From contig JAQGDQ010000108.1 of assembly GCA_030141605.1 (NCBI GenBank), forward strand, positions 188,001-252,000: DNA of 64,000 bases, in the 5' to 3' direction. A program made the translations under genes and the position numbers. Below, one piece after another: positions 1-14,216 of the stretch (positions within the stretch are counted from its first letter, which is position 1; each line of letters opens with the position of its first letter). The notes under the pieces are model-generated. The model had not been told where the DNA came from and ran no database searches. It was given only the letters and a program-made list of their open reading frames with translations. The stretch is from Tubiluchus corallicola (taxonomy: Eukaryota > Priapulida > Priapulimorpha > Priapulimorphida > Tubiluchidae).

Positions 1-1435
1 GGCCCGGGGTGACAGCTGACAGCTCTAGCCACACAATAAGGCGAATATTTGTACAGAAAGCTTGAATAATTATTCTAAGTACCCCGTTCTGTCATCAGGA
101 CCACGGCTGTATTTGCGCAAGTAAACTCTATATGTTTAAAAGTTAAATAATTTGTATTGCTATTTGTTTAGAGGAGGGCGCGGGTGTTGTTATAGGTGTG
201 GGGCAAAAAGAGAGCTTTTTTGATATCTTGTATATAGGCCCAGTGGCAGTGAGTTTATTATGCTATATGAGAATAAAGAATTGCGCATTTTTAATTCTAG
301 TTTAAAGCATTTCTTTGACTAGAACTAGACGTTATAGACAATTTCTTAGCTCGCTTTTGGCTGCTGAATGCTGAGCAGCTTAGCCTTTTCGTACTCATCA
401 AGTGCGCTGTCCTTCAATACCTTAATGGTTTAATGCGTTTAAGATGTTGCTAAACCCAGTTCTTCAAACAAGATCATTAGATTCTTTTTAACATTATCTG
501 GCAGCGCAAGTAAAGGTTACAGCTATTTTAAAATCAATTGTGCGTATGTATGTGAAGCTTATTTCACAAAAAGTGAACATACCTGTGTAGAACTGACTTT
601 GTACAACACCACAGTTTTGCAAAACTAAAAATGCTGGGGCTGAAAATAAGTTATTAGCCCAATATGTTACTAAAAATCTATTTAAATTATTTAATTTATT
701 TTAAATTAATACAAGAAGTTAAATTACACGCTTTCAAAGTTTTTTAAAACCTTGGGGACTTTGGGTGTTTTTAGTGATTCGATTTCAAAGGTGAGTTGTT
801 TACAGTTTTTTCCACAGAAAGTTAGAAGTTTGTTAATCAGAATAAAACGACAATAATAACAACAACAACAACAACAACAAAATTCAAAGTGAATGCAAAC
901 TGAGTGCGTGATGCTCATTCATCGTTTTGGGCAGCCAAAAACATGTGATGTCACAAATGGTTGTCAGTGGCTTCACGGAGATCATGTTAAACACTTCGGA
1001 CATTTTTTAACACTAAAGTGAACATCTGCAGTTAATATGAAAAAGTGAGACACATCAGGTACTGAAAACTAGAAATGTAGGCCGAAGTAACGCAAATGGC
1101 GTGCATTAGTGAGCAACTCGTTGTAAATGGAAGCCCATGCAGTATTAGCTTACAGAACAAACAGTGGAAACCTTGTTTATTTATTTGCTTTGCAATCGGA
1201 TCAGTCTGCTTAATGTTTTATGGGCCTGGCTGTGAATTTAAATGGAGATGCTCTGTTAAGTGAGACGTCGTGGGCGAATAACTACAGCACGAAAGTTTGA
1301 TGAAAGAGGAGACATAGAATTTGTCAGTATTTCAAATTCTTCACAACTGTAGATTTTATACAACGATAATTGTCCAGAGGGTCATTAAATAGGGGTAATA
1401 AAAACTATTTATTAATATTGTTACTAAGCTGAGCA
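1..1435. other. Gene-free AT-rich flank
   Basis: I see no credible coding exon, RNA gene or mobile element here. The only simple repeat is a short CAA tract near 858-881. Short open frames in this stretch are low-complexity and match no family I know. Confidence 0.6.
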
Positions 1436-1452
1436 TATGATGATGATGATGG

Positions 1453-1545
<93 letters not shown>

Positions 1546-1644
1546 TGGTGTTGGTGGTGGTGGTGGTGGTGGTGTTGGTGGTGATGGTCATGGTCATGGT
1601 GATGATGACGTTGACGATGATGATGATGATGCCGATATTGATGA

Positions 1645-1679
<35 letters not shown>

Positions 1680-1682
1680 GAT

Positions 1683-1771
<89 letters not shown>

Positions 1772-1852
1772 AACGGTGATGTAATGATGACGATGATGAT
1801 GATGATGATAATGTTGTTGTTGTTGATAATGATGAAGATGATGGATGATGAA
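1436..1852. repeat. Compound ATG/GGT trinucleotide microsatellite
   Basis: The tract is ATG/TGA repeats (about 1436-1526), then GGT-rich repeats (about 1527-1582), then further ATG/GAT blocks, with an almost pure run at about 1684-1770. The long open frames over it (poly-Met/Val on one strand, poly-Ser/His on the other) follow from the triplet period and are not genes. The block order suggests repeated expansion and interruption. Length is probably polymorphic. Confidence 0.95.
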
Positions 1853-4800
1853 GAATGGTGAAAATAAGAACTGAATAGGATTAAATAGTTAATTTTCATG
1901 TCACACATGTAGGAATACAAGTGCTGCCATAATAAAGCGTGAAAGTTTTCAAGGTGAGAACTTAATGTACAAGATAACATACGGCATTGTAATTTTTAAC
2001 CAAAATCTGCAAATCCCTCCGCCAAAACCTCTGTGTTGTTCTTAGCACGAGCTTTTAGCGTTTGCAAGATTTCCTCGCGAATCACTCGAAGATAGAACAA
2101 AAATGAAAGACCAGACATGGTCCCATCTACAGACTTTACTCTGATCATTAAGCTAATAAGTAAACGTCTGTTTGTATGCAAGCGAATTCATTTGTGATAG
2201 TGAATCTATTGTTAGACATTTGGGGCAAACCGCTTAATAATACAGAATCCCTATAACAGCTCTAATGGCCCACGACACTTTTAATTTAATTTTGTTTACA
2301 CTTTGTATTATAGCCAGGACTAATTTTGCGAGGAGGGCATTAGCAGCCACAGTTTCGGTTGGCCCTAAGTGAGCTGAAGTGACTGACTCTGTAAATTTCC
2401 GAAGGAGCCCCACGTTGTCTTACACTGGCGGAACTCAACTCACAATGTGTCTCATTTACGTCGTTTCACAAAATCTTTCTCATTCTCATTTCGCAAAAAG
2501 GCACGATTTCATTAGACCATTCAATCCGATATACTCTTTATAACCAATTTAAATTACATCGGGCATTGCCGGTTTAGCTTCTTCGCGGAAAGTGTGGTAT
2601 AAGGACCTGGAAAAATATAGTTAGTAACATTGCAACACTCCTGAATCTTTTAATCGTGCAAGCCCGGTACGAAGCTGTATGGGTCTTTATCTACAGGGTA
2701 TAAGATAACATAAAGTCATCCCCACTTTCCTGTACAAACAGATCTGCTTTCTAGATTTGATTTAATTTTGTCTCTTCGCAAACAGCGTGGCGCAGACGCA
2801 ATACTAGTTAAACAGTTTGGTGATCCGATCCGAATCGAGGGCGTTTCAAAGGATGGGTGTACACAAACTAGTTGTAAGATACTGAATACACTCCAAATAC
2901 CCGCAAGGTCACTTTCAAGAGTGTTAAACGCCCGCGACTTTCGACTTTCTTATTCTAGTTCGCCGTGAAAGATGTGTTTTGAATTCAACACTGTGAGGCG
3001 CAACATTACAAATGTTGAAATGTAAATGACCAAATTACAATTTCGTCGTATTCAATCGCTGGTCTTGTAAGCCCTTTGTAAAACATGATAAAACTGTAGA
3101 AAATCGCCTTGAATTAAAGCAAATGAAGTGAATGGGTTACCCATTAGGTTTTTGTTTACTACGTATTTAATGCAAATGTTCCAATTAAGCACAGAATTTA
3201 ACGGCATTCCCAATTGTTTAATGTTGTTGATTACTTCTGCTTAGTTTTATTAATAGCGAAACCTCTAAATTCTGGTAGCAAAATTTTCCGGGAATTCAAA
3301 GCTGTCTTTGTTTTAGACATTATCTGTAAATAAGTGTAATATAGTTTCTCAGTTGTCCCCTATGTCATTAATAAATAATAAGGAAAACAATGGTCCTAAA
3401 ATGGAAGCTTGGGGAACACTGCTTTAATCGTTTTCCGTTCAAGTAGTGCCTTCAGTTACTATACTCTGCTGGCGATTGTCTAACTAAATTAATAATGGCC
3501 GCCTAATTCTTATTTTAGAGGCTTACAGAATTATTAATCAGTCTTTAATTGCAAGGCCTTTATGCTATCCTCGTTTACAGGATATGAACTAATAATTTAA
3601 GATTTAACTTAAAAATGCGGTAGCGATGAATTTATAATAGCTTAGGCTTTTATAATACATGAAAACAGACTCTTTCATTGTAATAATTAACGTAATTTGT
3701 GTAATCATTACACTTTGTATAAGACTTTAATAATAGTTTTCACACTAGAAAAAGCTCAGGTAATGGCACCCATTGCACTTAACTCCTGACGACCAGCATA
3801 GGATACAAATACACATTTACCTGAGTCAGTGCTCTATTTAACATGCAAAATGAGAGTTATCGAAATCCAAAAATTTCCCATTTCAATTCTTATTCACAAT
3901 ATTACAGTACGGTGTGACTTATTTTTAAACATTTTTAACTCAAAAACTTGTCTGGATAATATCTATTTGCATCATCACCGGTTTTATTTGGGACAGTCAT
4001 CTCGATTTCAAATCTGATCTCATCCAGATAAACTGTGTAAAACTGGTTTCACCTCGTCATAGCAACTAATTATATTTGGTAACTGAGAATGTTTTATCTT
4101 CTGCGTGTCTTCTGGTGTGGGTTACATACATGTTTGTCCAGCGTTCGCTCTGTTATTGCTCGCGTGTACTGTTTCCTACAATTACATTAGTAATAACGCT
4201 TACTGTCATGAGAGATCACCCATAGGCGTTACATCATCGTGTATTATAAGGAAGTTTTAGCTAGTGTTTAGTGTTTAACATTATTAACTTTTTTAAGCTT
4301 TGTAGTATATGTAAGAGATTGTGTTTTTTCGCAACAGGTGATGACAAGCAACTGGCGCTGCTGTGTCCTATTTTACTAAACATTTTGTCTTTAGAACCAA
4401 TTGCGCGCAAAAACGTAGGGCTTCAAACAAGATTTTTATATTATTAGCTGCTTAAATCTTAGCAGCAGTGGCGGAGATGATGGCGCGAATACTTAGTGGT
4501 TAGTAACGCCAACAGTGGCGATGCAAATTGTAGCGACAACCTTGTCGTTTCGTGTGAAAGATGTTTTATTTTTATTTGAAAAATACATTTGTATGGCTTA
4601 GCAAAGAATTCAGCGCGGTTTTTCACTTTAAATGAAGCCATTTGGTGACAGGTGACAATTGGATTTGTAACTGTTGGCATGAAACAAACTTTACTTTAAA
4701 TATAATTGCTAGACATTAGTCTTACTAATACATGTATCTTTTATTAGAAACACAGGTGAAAAAAATTGCCAAATAAAGTGTAAAAATTTTATAATTTCAC

Positions 4801-5260
4801 GCTGAGAATACAATACACAGTGGTAAAGTCTACATGAAGTGCAGTAGAGCGAAGATATAACTCTACTGGTGTAACCAATACCACTTTTCAATCTTCAACT
4901 CAGCCTCTAGTGTGAAACGGAGACGCTTCAGCACTCGTTACATAATCCCACCTCTCATTAATTCACCATAAATGAGTAGAGCAGTAAAGAGATGAGGCCG
5001 AGATAAAGTTACCTATTACTACGCGGCTATGACGTGGCTTGCGAACTTAGTAAACTATCCGCCGGTGCGGATTTCACCGCTTTTCAGTACAAATGTTATT
5101 TTTGTAAGCGATATGGTGTTGAATAAGGGCGAAGTATTAGTTACGCGTAATTTTCTAGCGAGATAATGGCGTAAGAGATGTTCCTCGCGCGATATGTAAC
5201 TGAATCTCGTGCGAATTATTGAAGCCACGTATAAAAAGTCAGAACTGAACGGTTTTTTCT
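1853..5260. other. Gene-free stretch, nothing recognised
   Basis: About 3.4 kb of AT-rich sequence. All open frames are short, lack recognisable motifs and are not joined by convincing splice sites. No repeat or structured RNA stands out. Confidence 0.55.
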
Positions 5261-5370
5261 CTCTCTCTCACTCACTCTGTGTGTCTGTCTGTCTGTCTGT
5301 CTCTCTCTGCCTGTCTCTCACTCTTTCTTTTTCACAAATTCACATTGTCCCGCTTTCTCTCCCCCTCTGT
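5261..5370. repeat. CT/GTCT-rich pyrimidine tract
   Basis: Runs of CT, CACT and GTCT (for example repeated TGTC near 5285-5302) lead directly into the TAA array that follows. This is a compound simple-sequence region. Confidence 0.85.
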
Positions 5371-5376
5371 TCCCAA

Positions 5377-5522
<146 letters not shown>

Positions 5523-5739
5523 TTCTCTCCTTACTTTCGTTCTTTCAAAAATTTTAATCATTTTTTTTGCTAATCGCATAACAAAAGCTAAACCGTCTTT
5601 AAAGATTGCAAAAGGCATAGAAATCGTCCGATATTCACAACACCATTAGATATACCAGTCAGCAAATATGACAGATTTATAGAAACAAGTGCGTTAGTTC
5701 TTCTACTTGGAAGAGGTTGCAAATCATTTAAATACAGGA

Positions 5740-6173
5740 TAGGATTCAGTCCTGTGTGTTAGCGGTTTGGGCTGTCAAACGCCAGTGTATTTATTTTTTC
5801 ATTGTACGTTGCCATTTGTTAGACAAGATATAAGAGTGAATCTCGAACGCGGCTTAGAAAATAATGATATTCGGACCACTTACAGAAAGAGAAACACTAA
5901 TGTAATTAAAATGTATATAGATATTGTAAAAGAACTTATTGTAAATGGTCTTATTGTAAATTGAGTATACTGGCATACTGTTTATATACGATGATATCAA
6001 CATATAATTATTTATGTATGTATCTTGTATAAATTGGTAACTGTGAAGATGAACTGTGAAGAATTTAATGTACGTAACGTAAACATTTATTTCACATATT
6101 TGTACTTATGTGCCGTGCAAATAGAGGGCTTACTGTATTATTTTGAATAAAGATTTTTAATAATAATAATAAT
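5740..6173 (+). mobile_element. Possible decayed non-LTR retrotransposon 3' end
   Basis: What is seen: an open frame (about 5743-5964) has Cys residues followed by a Leu-Phe-Phe-His-Cys stretch and then an Arg-Gln-Asp-Ile segment. Next come about 180 bp of non-coding sequence, an AATAAA at 6146-6151 and a short TAA repeat at 6158-6173. What is known: the C-termini of many LINE polymerases after the reverse transcriptase carry a Cys-Cys-His-Cys pattern of this shape, and many LINEs end in AATAAA plus a short tandem repeat. Inference: this may be the truncated 3' end of a LINE. An upstream in-frame stop at 5740 and the lack of reverse-transcriptase sequence fit a dead, 5'-truncated copy. The similarity is weak and could be chance. 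Confidence 0.35.
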
Positions 6174-6256
6174 TTCTTTCCCCCTCATGTACACGCTCTG
6201 CCTCTTTCTTTTCTTTCCCTCACTCTCTCTCCCTCTCTCTCTCCCCTCCCTCTCTC
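6174..6256. repeat. CT-rich pyrimidine tract
   Basis: TTTC and CTCTCT runs with few purines lie immediately after the TAA tail. It is simple sequence. Confidence 0.8.
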
Positions 6257-8760
6257 AAGTTTATGCAGTCTTTTAATTAGCAGAACATACGGATGAACAC
6301 TGAATCTGACCTCACGAGAAGCAGATTTAAACTTTAAATAGACATATTGTGCATTCAGATATTACATTTTAATATTAAGAAATAAAATGTATTGAATCAT
6401 ACTAACAAAAAATCACACCGCTCTCACGGAGTAGTAGTCACCTGCTTTTGTTTTCGGCTTCTTTCAACCGGCGAGCCAGCCAGAAGTGGGATGAATACTG
6501 CGCTATGTTTGTGCTGCCACCTACAAGACGAAACTGCAAATAGAGTGAAAATTATCGTGTTGAACATGTAGCGGTCACTTTGGAATATTTTTGTGAAACA
6601 CAAGAAAAATAATAATTATGCCTATGTAGTAATTTTTTTGCCAGATAAGGTATAAGGTGAGTTTACGCTGTCTACATTACTGTGCAGTAACCAAAATTTC
6701 TATCTGTTATATTGTCTAAGATTTAATTAAGAATCAGCTTTATTGATCATACACTATTTAAAAGTACAATTAGACAGAGAATAGATAGATACTGGAACAA
6801 TTATAAACCTTAACAGTTGGTTTAGCATCATCATCATCATGTAATTACATAAGAAACAGTACTCGATAAATCGTGTACGTCAAAATTATGAGTTAATAAT
6901 TATTAAGTAAATATTACCTGACTGGACCTAAAAACGAATATTCGCTTATATAAATATTCATTTGTACTATTCTCACTCCGGAAGTTTCCATTATTAAAAC
7001 ATGCAGTTACCTACTTTGCTGCCAAAATTTAAATACATGCGTTGAATTCAAGCCAGTTACTTTGTACTAATGTTACACATACATCAACACACGGCAGCTA
7101 ATTCAGTATTTTAAGTCTGTGGCGCCACCTTCTGCTGGCATTTACAACGATCAAGCAAGCAGTGCACAAACAAGCGAAAAATTGACTGTCAAATGTCGAC
7201 ATCTAGTGAGTAGTGAGAAAGTATTTCACAGCATCATGCAGAATTTTTAAGGAATCAAATAAATTTAAATTACTTACATAAGTCATTAGTTGAAAAACAC
7301 TTTTTTGTACCGAAGCCAGAAAGAATGACATTATGAAACAATAATGTAATACAGAATTATGTCAGAATTTGAAAAATATTTCAACCAATTATTGTACACT
7401 TGCCATCGTGCTTAGCGAAGGCAAAACGTTTAACACAAAAGTTAGCTATCCATAATCATTTAATGTTTAAGGGGTTGCTAAATGATGCTAACAGAAAATT
7501 TCAGGAGAACAGCTTTCAGGAGACATGATAGAATTTGTAAAATTCACCTTTTGTTAGTTTGTACTAGTTTCTCTTCTGCCAAATGGTAGTAAACCATGAA
7601 AAATTTGGGTGTTTTAATTAGTAACGACTTTGAAGAAACTTATCAGTAGTATTGAAAAAAGGATTTGATAGATTGGTGCAATCTTGAAAATTTGTATCTC
7701 TTACTTGCTCTCTTATTGTACACAGGGGTTGCTTTCCTAGTAACGCTGTATGAAATTTGCATAAAATTTAAGTTCCCGCGTTGATGGTTAGGCACAGCTA
7801 TTTTAACGGTTAGTGCTTGAATAAGAAATTGAATGAAGTTTAAATAACATTACCTAAAGTTTTAAAAAATAATCAGAACATTTGCAGCGCACATCTCAGA
7901 AAGCAAGCAAATGTATAAATTAGCGGTTCTTGGCAATAAGAATAATAATATATTTTCTGCTGAACCAGTTGTCTACACTGAAATGGTGAAATTGTGTCGT
8001 TTTACCTGCTGACGCGAACATTTTTAATTATTAAAATTTTTTCCAGTTACATGACTTTTTCAAACAACAAACGTAATGGTAAGCGATATAACTTATTATG
8101 GAAAGTTTTTGGATGCGCCTTGAAATGCCTTTTCTTCTCCTTTAAGGACTGAAACAGCGGGAAATGCAAGTACAAATTGAAAAGGTTAAATAAAAAAATA
8201 ATGATACTACTCAAATGACATGATAAAAGTTGTGCCTACACTACATGACATTAATTACAATTAAATGATATAAATATAAACTTTCATAAGATCACATATT
8301 TGTAGATAACATGGCATTGAGAAAGGCTTTGTTACAGATAAAGGATCTGTATCACAGTTTTCAATAGCCGAAAAACCTGTCACAGATTAAAACCAGAGAA
8401 TCAATTCGATTCATCCCGGGTTTAGTTGAAAAAATGTAAACTATTGTTGGCATTAATTTCATCAATTCAACTATGTTAGGTAATAAAGGAGCAATTCAAC
8501 AAAATGTCTTTTAATTGAAGCTGTTGAAAATACATAAATGTATTTATGTGAAAATTTTATTTTCAAGCGACTTTTCACAGATCGCACGTTAGTACTATCT
8601 AAAAAATCTGATGGTACCTTCTTGCGCTGATCATCTTACTTTGTTTCGAGACCAAATTTTCAAGTCTCCAACCATATCTTATCGTTAACTCATAATCTGC
8701 GAATTTAAACTACAGTAACTTATACGACAGAAATTACACCACTATTATACTATTACTGCC
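6257..8760. other. Gene-free AT-rich stretch
   Basis: No coding exon, RNA gene or clear element is visible in this 2.5 kb. Open frames are short and featureless. Confidence 0.55.
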
Positions 8761-8764
8761 GCAA

Positions 8765-9060
8765 GCCCAGTTGCCGTCAAGTGACCGATTGTGATCCGCA
8801 GTGTCAAAGCCAATAAATTTTAATCAGCTAAAACCTACTTGAGCCTCAACATGGCTTATCACTTACCGCATCTATCTACACAGTCCGACTGTTACGCCAG
8901 ATGGGGCAAGAGAGTCCTCAAGTGGGGGCTCTGTCAATAGGGCCATTATCCAGGGCCATTTGTCGCTCTTACGTGCTCTTAACCATCTATTTCTTACGTG
9001 GACAATCTTTCCTAATGGCCGTCCGATAAGAGGCCGGATTCCCGTTCAAGTCGTCTCTCC
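8765..9060. promoter_or_regulatory. Candidate regulatory block with four GCCAT motifs
   Basis: This block is less AT-rich than its surroundings. It has four copies of the GCCAT core on either strand (8851-8855, 8942-8946, 8955-8959, 9015-9019), two of them inside a repeated GGGCCATT, plus a GAGAG. GCCAT is the core bound by YY1/Pleiohomeotic proteins. Two CAAGTG motifs (near 8778 and 8919) are of NK2 type. No coding potential is recognised. Regulatory function is inferred only from composition and motif density. Confidence 0.25.
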
Positions 9061-12000
9061 TCGCGTTTCTTGTACAAACTATTTTCCCGTGCGAATCTTT
9101 TCTTTTGCGGGAAGAAGTCAATACACATTATGTGGCTTCTTGGTGTCTGTCTTGGTCGATGTATTCAAAATGGTATCGCAAAGAGCGTATAACGTTTGGT
9201 TTTACGTTGAATTAACGAAGTTCAAGTTCTATGCGTGAGTACAGTAGGACGACAACATTGCACAATCTTCAATTTATTTTTAACTTGAAATAGAGCTGAG
9301 CGCAGTTACCGCTCTTCATTTGTTAAAAATATCAACCTTTTCAATAGATAAATAACCGTGGTACATAATGTTTTACCAAAACGTCGTGGTTCCTAAGCAC
9401 CTCTTACACAAGTGCTCTTTTCGTTATCATTTTTAACGGTTTTCTTTATACACTAACAAAATGGTGAAACACAAGAGAGTAGTAAAAACTATCTACATAA
9501 ATACAGACATCTCTTTCTTTGTTTCTTTTAATTCGGAAGTCATGATTATTATAAGTACTATCTGTTTCGTAATTTTTGTTTATTAATGTGTCCTAATTTC
9601 CCTTTCAGACGCAGTATATCTTTACAAGTTAAACACCAAGAAAAATTTACAAATTACTATACAAAAATTAATTTAGACGTGCAAATGTATGTCTACTGGG
9701 TTTTTGTTTCTTTGCCTCTTTATATATGCAGAAACAATGCTTCTGCTGTTGTGGATTTCCAAGATTTCCTGATTCAAGAATCAGGATTTTTTTATTATTC
9801 AAACCAAATACATTAATCATTGTTGCAATATTAATAAATACATTTTCAGGCATGTTTAGTAATTTATTGTGTCACAGGTGCTCCTAAAGCAGATTTACAA
9901 TCTGAGGTCCTTTACATTACATATGGAATCACCATGATCGCTGTATCATTGCGCACACATTTATGCTACCGCCTCCCCTTGCTGGTTTCCTACTTTCTCT
10001 GAAGAGATGGTAAGTCCACATGACTGATAGATTACCGTGTAATTGTGCGGAGTTATCAGCGATAAATCCGTCCGTCGATCTCTGTAAATGAAACAACAAA
10101 TCCGCAGAGATTTGATGATCGCCCGGGCTTTGTGCGTGTCTTCTAGCATTTATTTTCGCCTTTAGTACAAGTTAGTTTGCTCAGATTATCAAGGCTTAGC
10201 ACGACAATTCATATGGCGGCGCTAAAAATTATACAAAAATCTTGACGGCAAAACGTATCTTTGCTTCAAAAGTTCAAGCACAGCATTTCAACAATGGAAT
10301 GTTGTCTTGGATTCACTTATGGAATAACATCTTTCATTTTGATAACATTTGCGGCTTAGATACGCCCTAGAAGCGATGGCTTCATCTTGTGACTGCCTTA
10401 AGTAATCTACGTCAAGCGCATTTTCCGTTTATGTTAGAACACTTTATACTGAAAGGTTAGTGGATAAAATGAGATTTTTCCGAAGATTTTTAGGAATTCG
10501 TGACACCAAAGGCTAAATTTTGGTATCAAAAATTAACTTTACACATAGACAAACAATTAATAAAACAAACAAATTTTCCTCACTAAGAAAGCATTTACTT
10601 CTAATGTCCTCATCTGAGACGGCAGAAACCTCCAATACTTTTAGGACATTTGTTTTGAAGGGTTTTAAAAATCGACAGTGCCTGTACAGGACTTTTCACA
10701 TAGGCCCCTCAAAAAGCATATAAATTGTTTTCGCAATTTTTCGAAAGTAACTGCACATAGGTTCAAGAGTATACGCTGCCCTTCCTTAAAATTTTTTAGC
10801 TATAAATAAATGTATATAATTCTATTATATTTTTTATTTCAAACGCTTTTAAATATCTTAAGGTTTATTTTAAAAGCTTGTAAAATTGATAAATATCTAT
10901 CTCGACTCGTATATTATAGTTAATATATTATAGTCAATATGTACAGCTTATTTAATTTATTTGTCAATAGTTTGAAATTTCACGTGCATTCGTCACACCG
11001 CAAGTCGGTATAGATCTGTACCATTTAACGCTGAACTTACTAATTTTGATGATGCTATGACAAGATGCCCAAAAGCAGTTTTCCATACGACCACACTATT
11101 ACTTTTTAGTCAAGCTCGGCATTCATTAACTTTTGTAGCTAGCCTCACACTATAACACCTTATGTATGTCTCTCCGGTAGCTTATTGAAGGTAGGAGACT
11201 GCTAGTTGACGAGATCAAGTAACTTACTGCCTGGAAACAATAAATTAAGTGGAAAATGAGGTTTTGCCCAAAAAATGAAGTTATTGCCTAGTACTACAGC
11301 TTGAAGCGTCTCACCGCAATTACAAATATTCTTACTAATTTCGCTTGTTTTTTCAGATAATTATTTTCGGGCCTTCATATGATGCAAATAATATGTATTG
11401 CCAAGATTTTAATAAATTCACTTTTGGAGAGAACAAACTTTATGAAATTTTTTTAATGTTCTAAGGTATTTGTTCATTTAAAACTTAACTGCTATCAGAA
11501 ATAATATCAAAAATAATGTACAACTCGTTATGTCCTCTCTCCATCCCCTTCCTGCATCAGCTGAAACACGTGCTTACGTCAGATCGATGGGAACGATTCA
11601 ATGGTTTCAATCCTGGTCTTCGATCTGTCCGGGTAATTCCTTTCAAGCGCTAACAGTCGACTGATCACAGTGTAACTTATCTGTCGGATTTGATACAACA
11701 GATGTACCGGTTCCCGTCGTCTGGCGATGAATACGAGCGGATAATGGACAGGGCCCATCCACACTACAGGACTTCCGGCGTCTGATATCTCGACTGATTG
11801 AGAAGCCAAGCGACAACGAATGACGCCCACTATTCTTTCCTGGAACGTTGCTAAATAAAAAATGTTAAAAGAGTACTTTGAAAAAGCATAATGACCACGA
11901 AATCGAAATTTGACGTATTTGTACTTGTTTTAGACACGTGGTGCACCCCACAACAGGAGCAAGACCATGAAGTTATACTTGGTTTAGTGAACAGATGAGA

Positions 12001-14146
12001 ATCCGATAAATTCTGCAGGAGCTTATCTGCAGCCAAGAAGCCACGCTGACTCAAACTAAGAGTTCACATGATGTAGCAAGCAGAAATAAATGATACAGAA
12101 ATACACTACTGTGCGTCTGTTTTATATAAAATGCATGTGTTTGCTATGTATAAATTTTCTAAGATCTTAGCATTAGCATTAAGAAGCAGGCAATTAATTT
12201 CACCGAGTGTTAAATATAGCTTCATAGGATTTTAACTGCCTTTCGTACCATTGTATTTGGCAATATTATTAAAGCCCATATGGCATCACAAAATTTTTGT
12301 ACTTTTTTCAAAGAAAAAATAATAACCAGAGATACAAAGGGCATTACACTTTTATACAATTCTGCACTCTACAAAGCGGAAATCACATTCAGCACTTAAC
12401 GACAGACAGCTTATCGTGGAAGTTGTGGCAGAACCTAAACTAAGCTAAGTCTATCAAAATACTGGTCAAAAATGAGGCACTGGAATGCATGGTTGAAGTG
12501 TCCCAGCCATGTTCGAATATGCATATCTCCTCCATCAACAAGAATTATAGTTGCAGTATATGAGAATTTTTCCCAGTGGCTATCCGTCCAAGTTCTAACT
12601 AGGCCTGTGTTGCATAAATTCGTGGTCTAACATAAGATGATCACTTATTTGTCTATCTGTGCGGATACGTGTAAAAACAAATATTATATGTATCAATGCG
12701 AGGCAGGAATTTGATAACTCTTTTTTCGCAATGATACAGAATCTGGTTTTAGCAGGGAAAAATACCTTGAAGGATTTAAAGGAAAAAACTCAACAAGATG
12801 TTAAGTTAAAAACCTGGTCTGCTGGAGGAAAATGCGGCTATAACGGGACTGAAATAACACCAAGTCTCGTCGTTTTCTTGTATATCGACTTCCTGAAGCG
12901 TTTTCGCGACGGCAATCTACTGAAGCTGATAATTTTCCATTACATCTTGTTGACTGTTTGCACTGGACATGGACCCAGGAATCGAACCACGCAGATAATT
13001 ACAGACACAATTATTTACTGACATCTCATTCGGATAGCTTCGCGTTCCCGTAATGGAGAGCTTCCGTGGACATTTCTGATCCAGGGGTGGGACGTTCCAG
13101 ATGCACTAACTAGCGCATATCAACGTATAGATAAATTCATGCAAGAACAAATTCTAAGCCAAAGTCGTAAAACACAAATAACATCTCTTTAGTCAAACTT
13201 TACGGGCATGTGTTTTTCCTATTGTCCAGAAAGGTAGATTTCCACAAATAGGAATTTCCATTTTCCATTTCTATATCCTGCTTTGTAAACCACAGTATAT
13301 AAATATGATACGTCAAGTGACACAAGTGCTTTAATTATGTGAACTTCTAATTCTCTAATTTTTTAAGACTGTCCCGTGAATGAGATTGCCGAGCCATAAG
13401 ATTCTTGAAACGAGGTGACATCAATTAACTTCAAATGAAGCTCATTTAAAGAAAGTCATCTTAGACGTATTTATTTCTATCCAGGCCCACATTAAGGTCT
13501 TAGGCTTACTGTGCTTTGTCTAAAAGATACCTGGGCTGAGAGTATCATTATTTTATCTGCCGGTATCCAGACGGCGGGCAATATTTTCATTTATAGCTCA
13601 CTTACCCTGAAGCCTAATCACATTTTAACAGCAAGCTATTGCCTCTTCCAGTTTTATTTAATCAACCGGCTTGAGCCAATAGATATAAGCCTAATCAACA
13701 TTTGTCCAAATGTATTTAACAAGTCGCATTACTGTATCAATTTGCAATTGACCGGTGGTCAAATGATGAATGCGGCTGCTGCACATGTCCACTTTGATTA
13801 CCGAGTAAAGAGAAGGGTGTATGATGGTTAAGTAATTTAGTTTCTCTGGTGAGTTGAAGCGTGAAATAATTCGAGGATATGTTATACGTGAATGGATGAG
13901 GACGAGAATGTAATTTGATTCGTCCAGAGTCAGGGGATGCAGGATGAGGGAAAGGACAGCGATTAAACGAGATCTTAGAGATGCGCAAAACAAAAGAAGA
14001 GCGAGAATTCATAATTATTCATCCATTTATTCATTTGATTGTTCATTCGTTAATTTATTCATGAATCCGGACGTTCATTCATCAGTTCTGTGATAGACGC
14101 CCGCATGGAGAAAAAGGAGTGCACAAACAGACAGACTCACGACAAA

Positions 14147-14149
<3 letters not shown>
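9061..14149. other. Gene-free stretch with a few GC-richer patches
   Basis: No gene recognised. Patches at about 9960-10150, 11560-11830 and 13500-13860 are less AT-rich than their surroundings and could be enhancers. The patch at 11560 has an E-box CACGTG next to a TTACGTCA. The patch at 13500 has two CCTAATCA sites. The longest open frames here (up to 120 residues) show no domain or motif I recognise. Confidence 0.4.

Positions 14150-14212
<63 letters not shown>
14150..14212. repeat. (AG)n microsatellite
   Basis: About 31 uninterrupted AG units. On the other strand they give the Ser-Leu repeat seen in an open frame. Confidence 0.97.

Positions 14213-14216
<4 letters not shown>

Noticed and set aside
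1437-1784. Long open frame of mostly Met and Val
   Set aside because: It is a direct translation of an ATG/GTG triplet repeat and has no unique sequence.
7119-7141. CTCF-like GGCGCCACCTTCTGCTGG
   Set aside because: Compared with the CTCF core it has two to three inserted bases, so it is not a proper match.
12978-12988. Exact tRNA B-box GGTTCGATTCC on the minus strand
   Set aside because: The flanking stem does not pair and no A-box is found at the right distance, so it is not a tRNA gene. A SINE remnant is possible but not supported.
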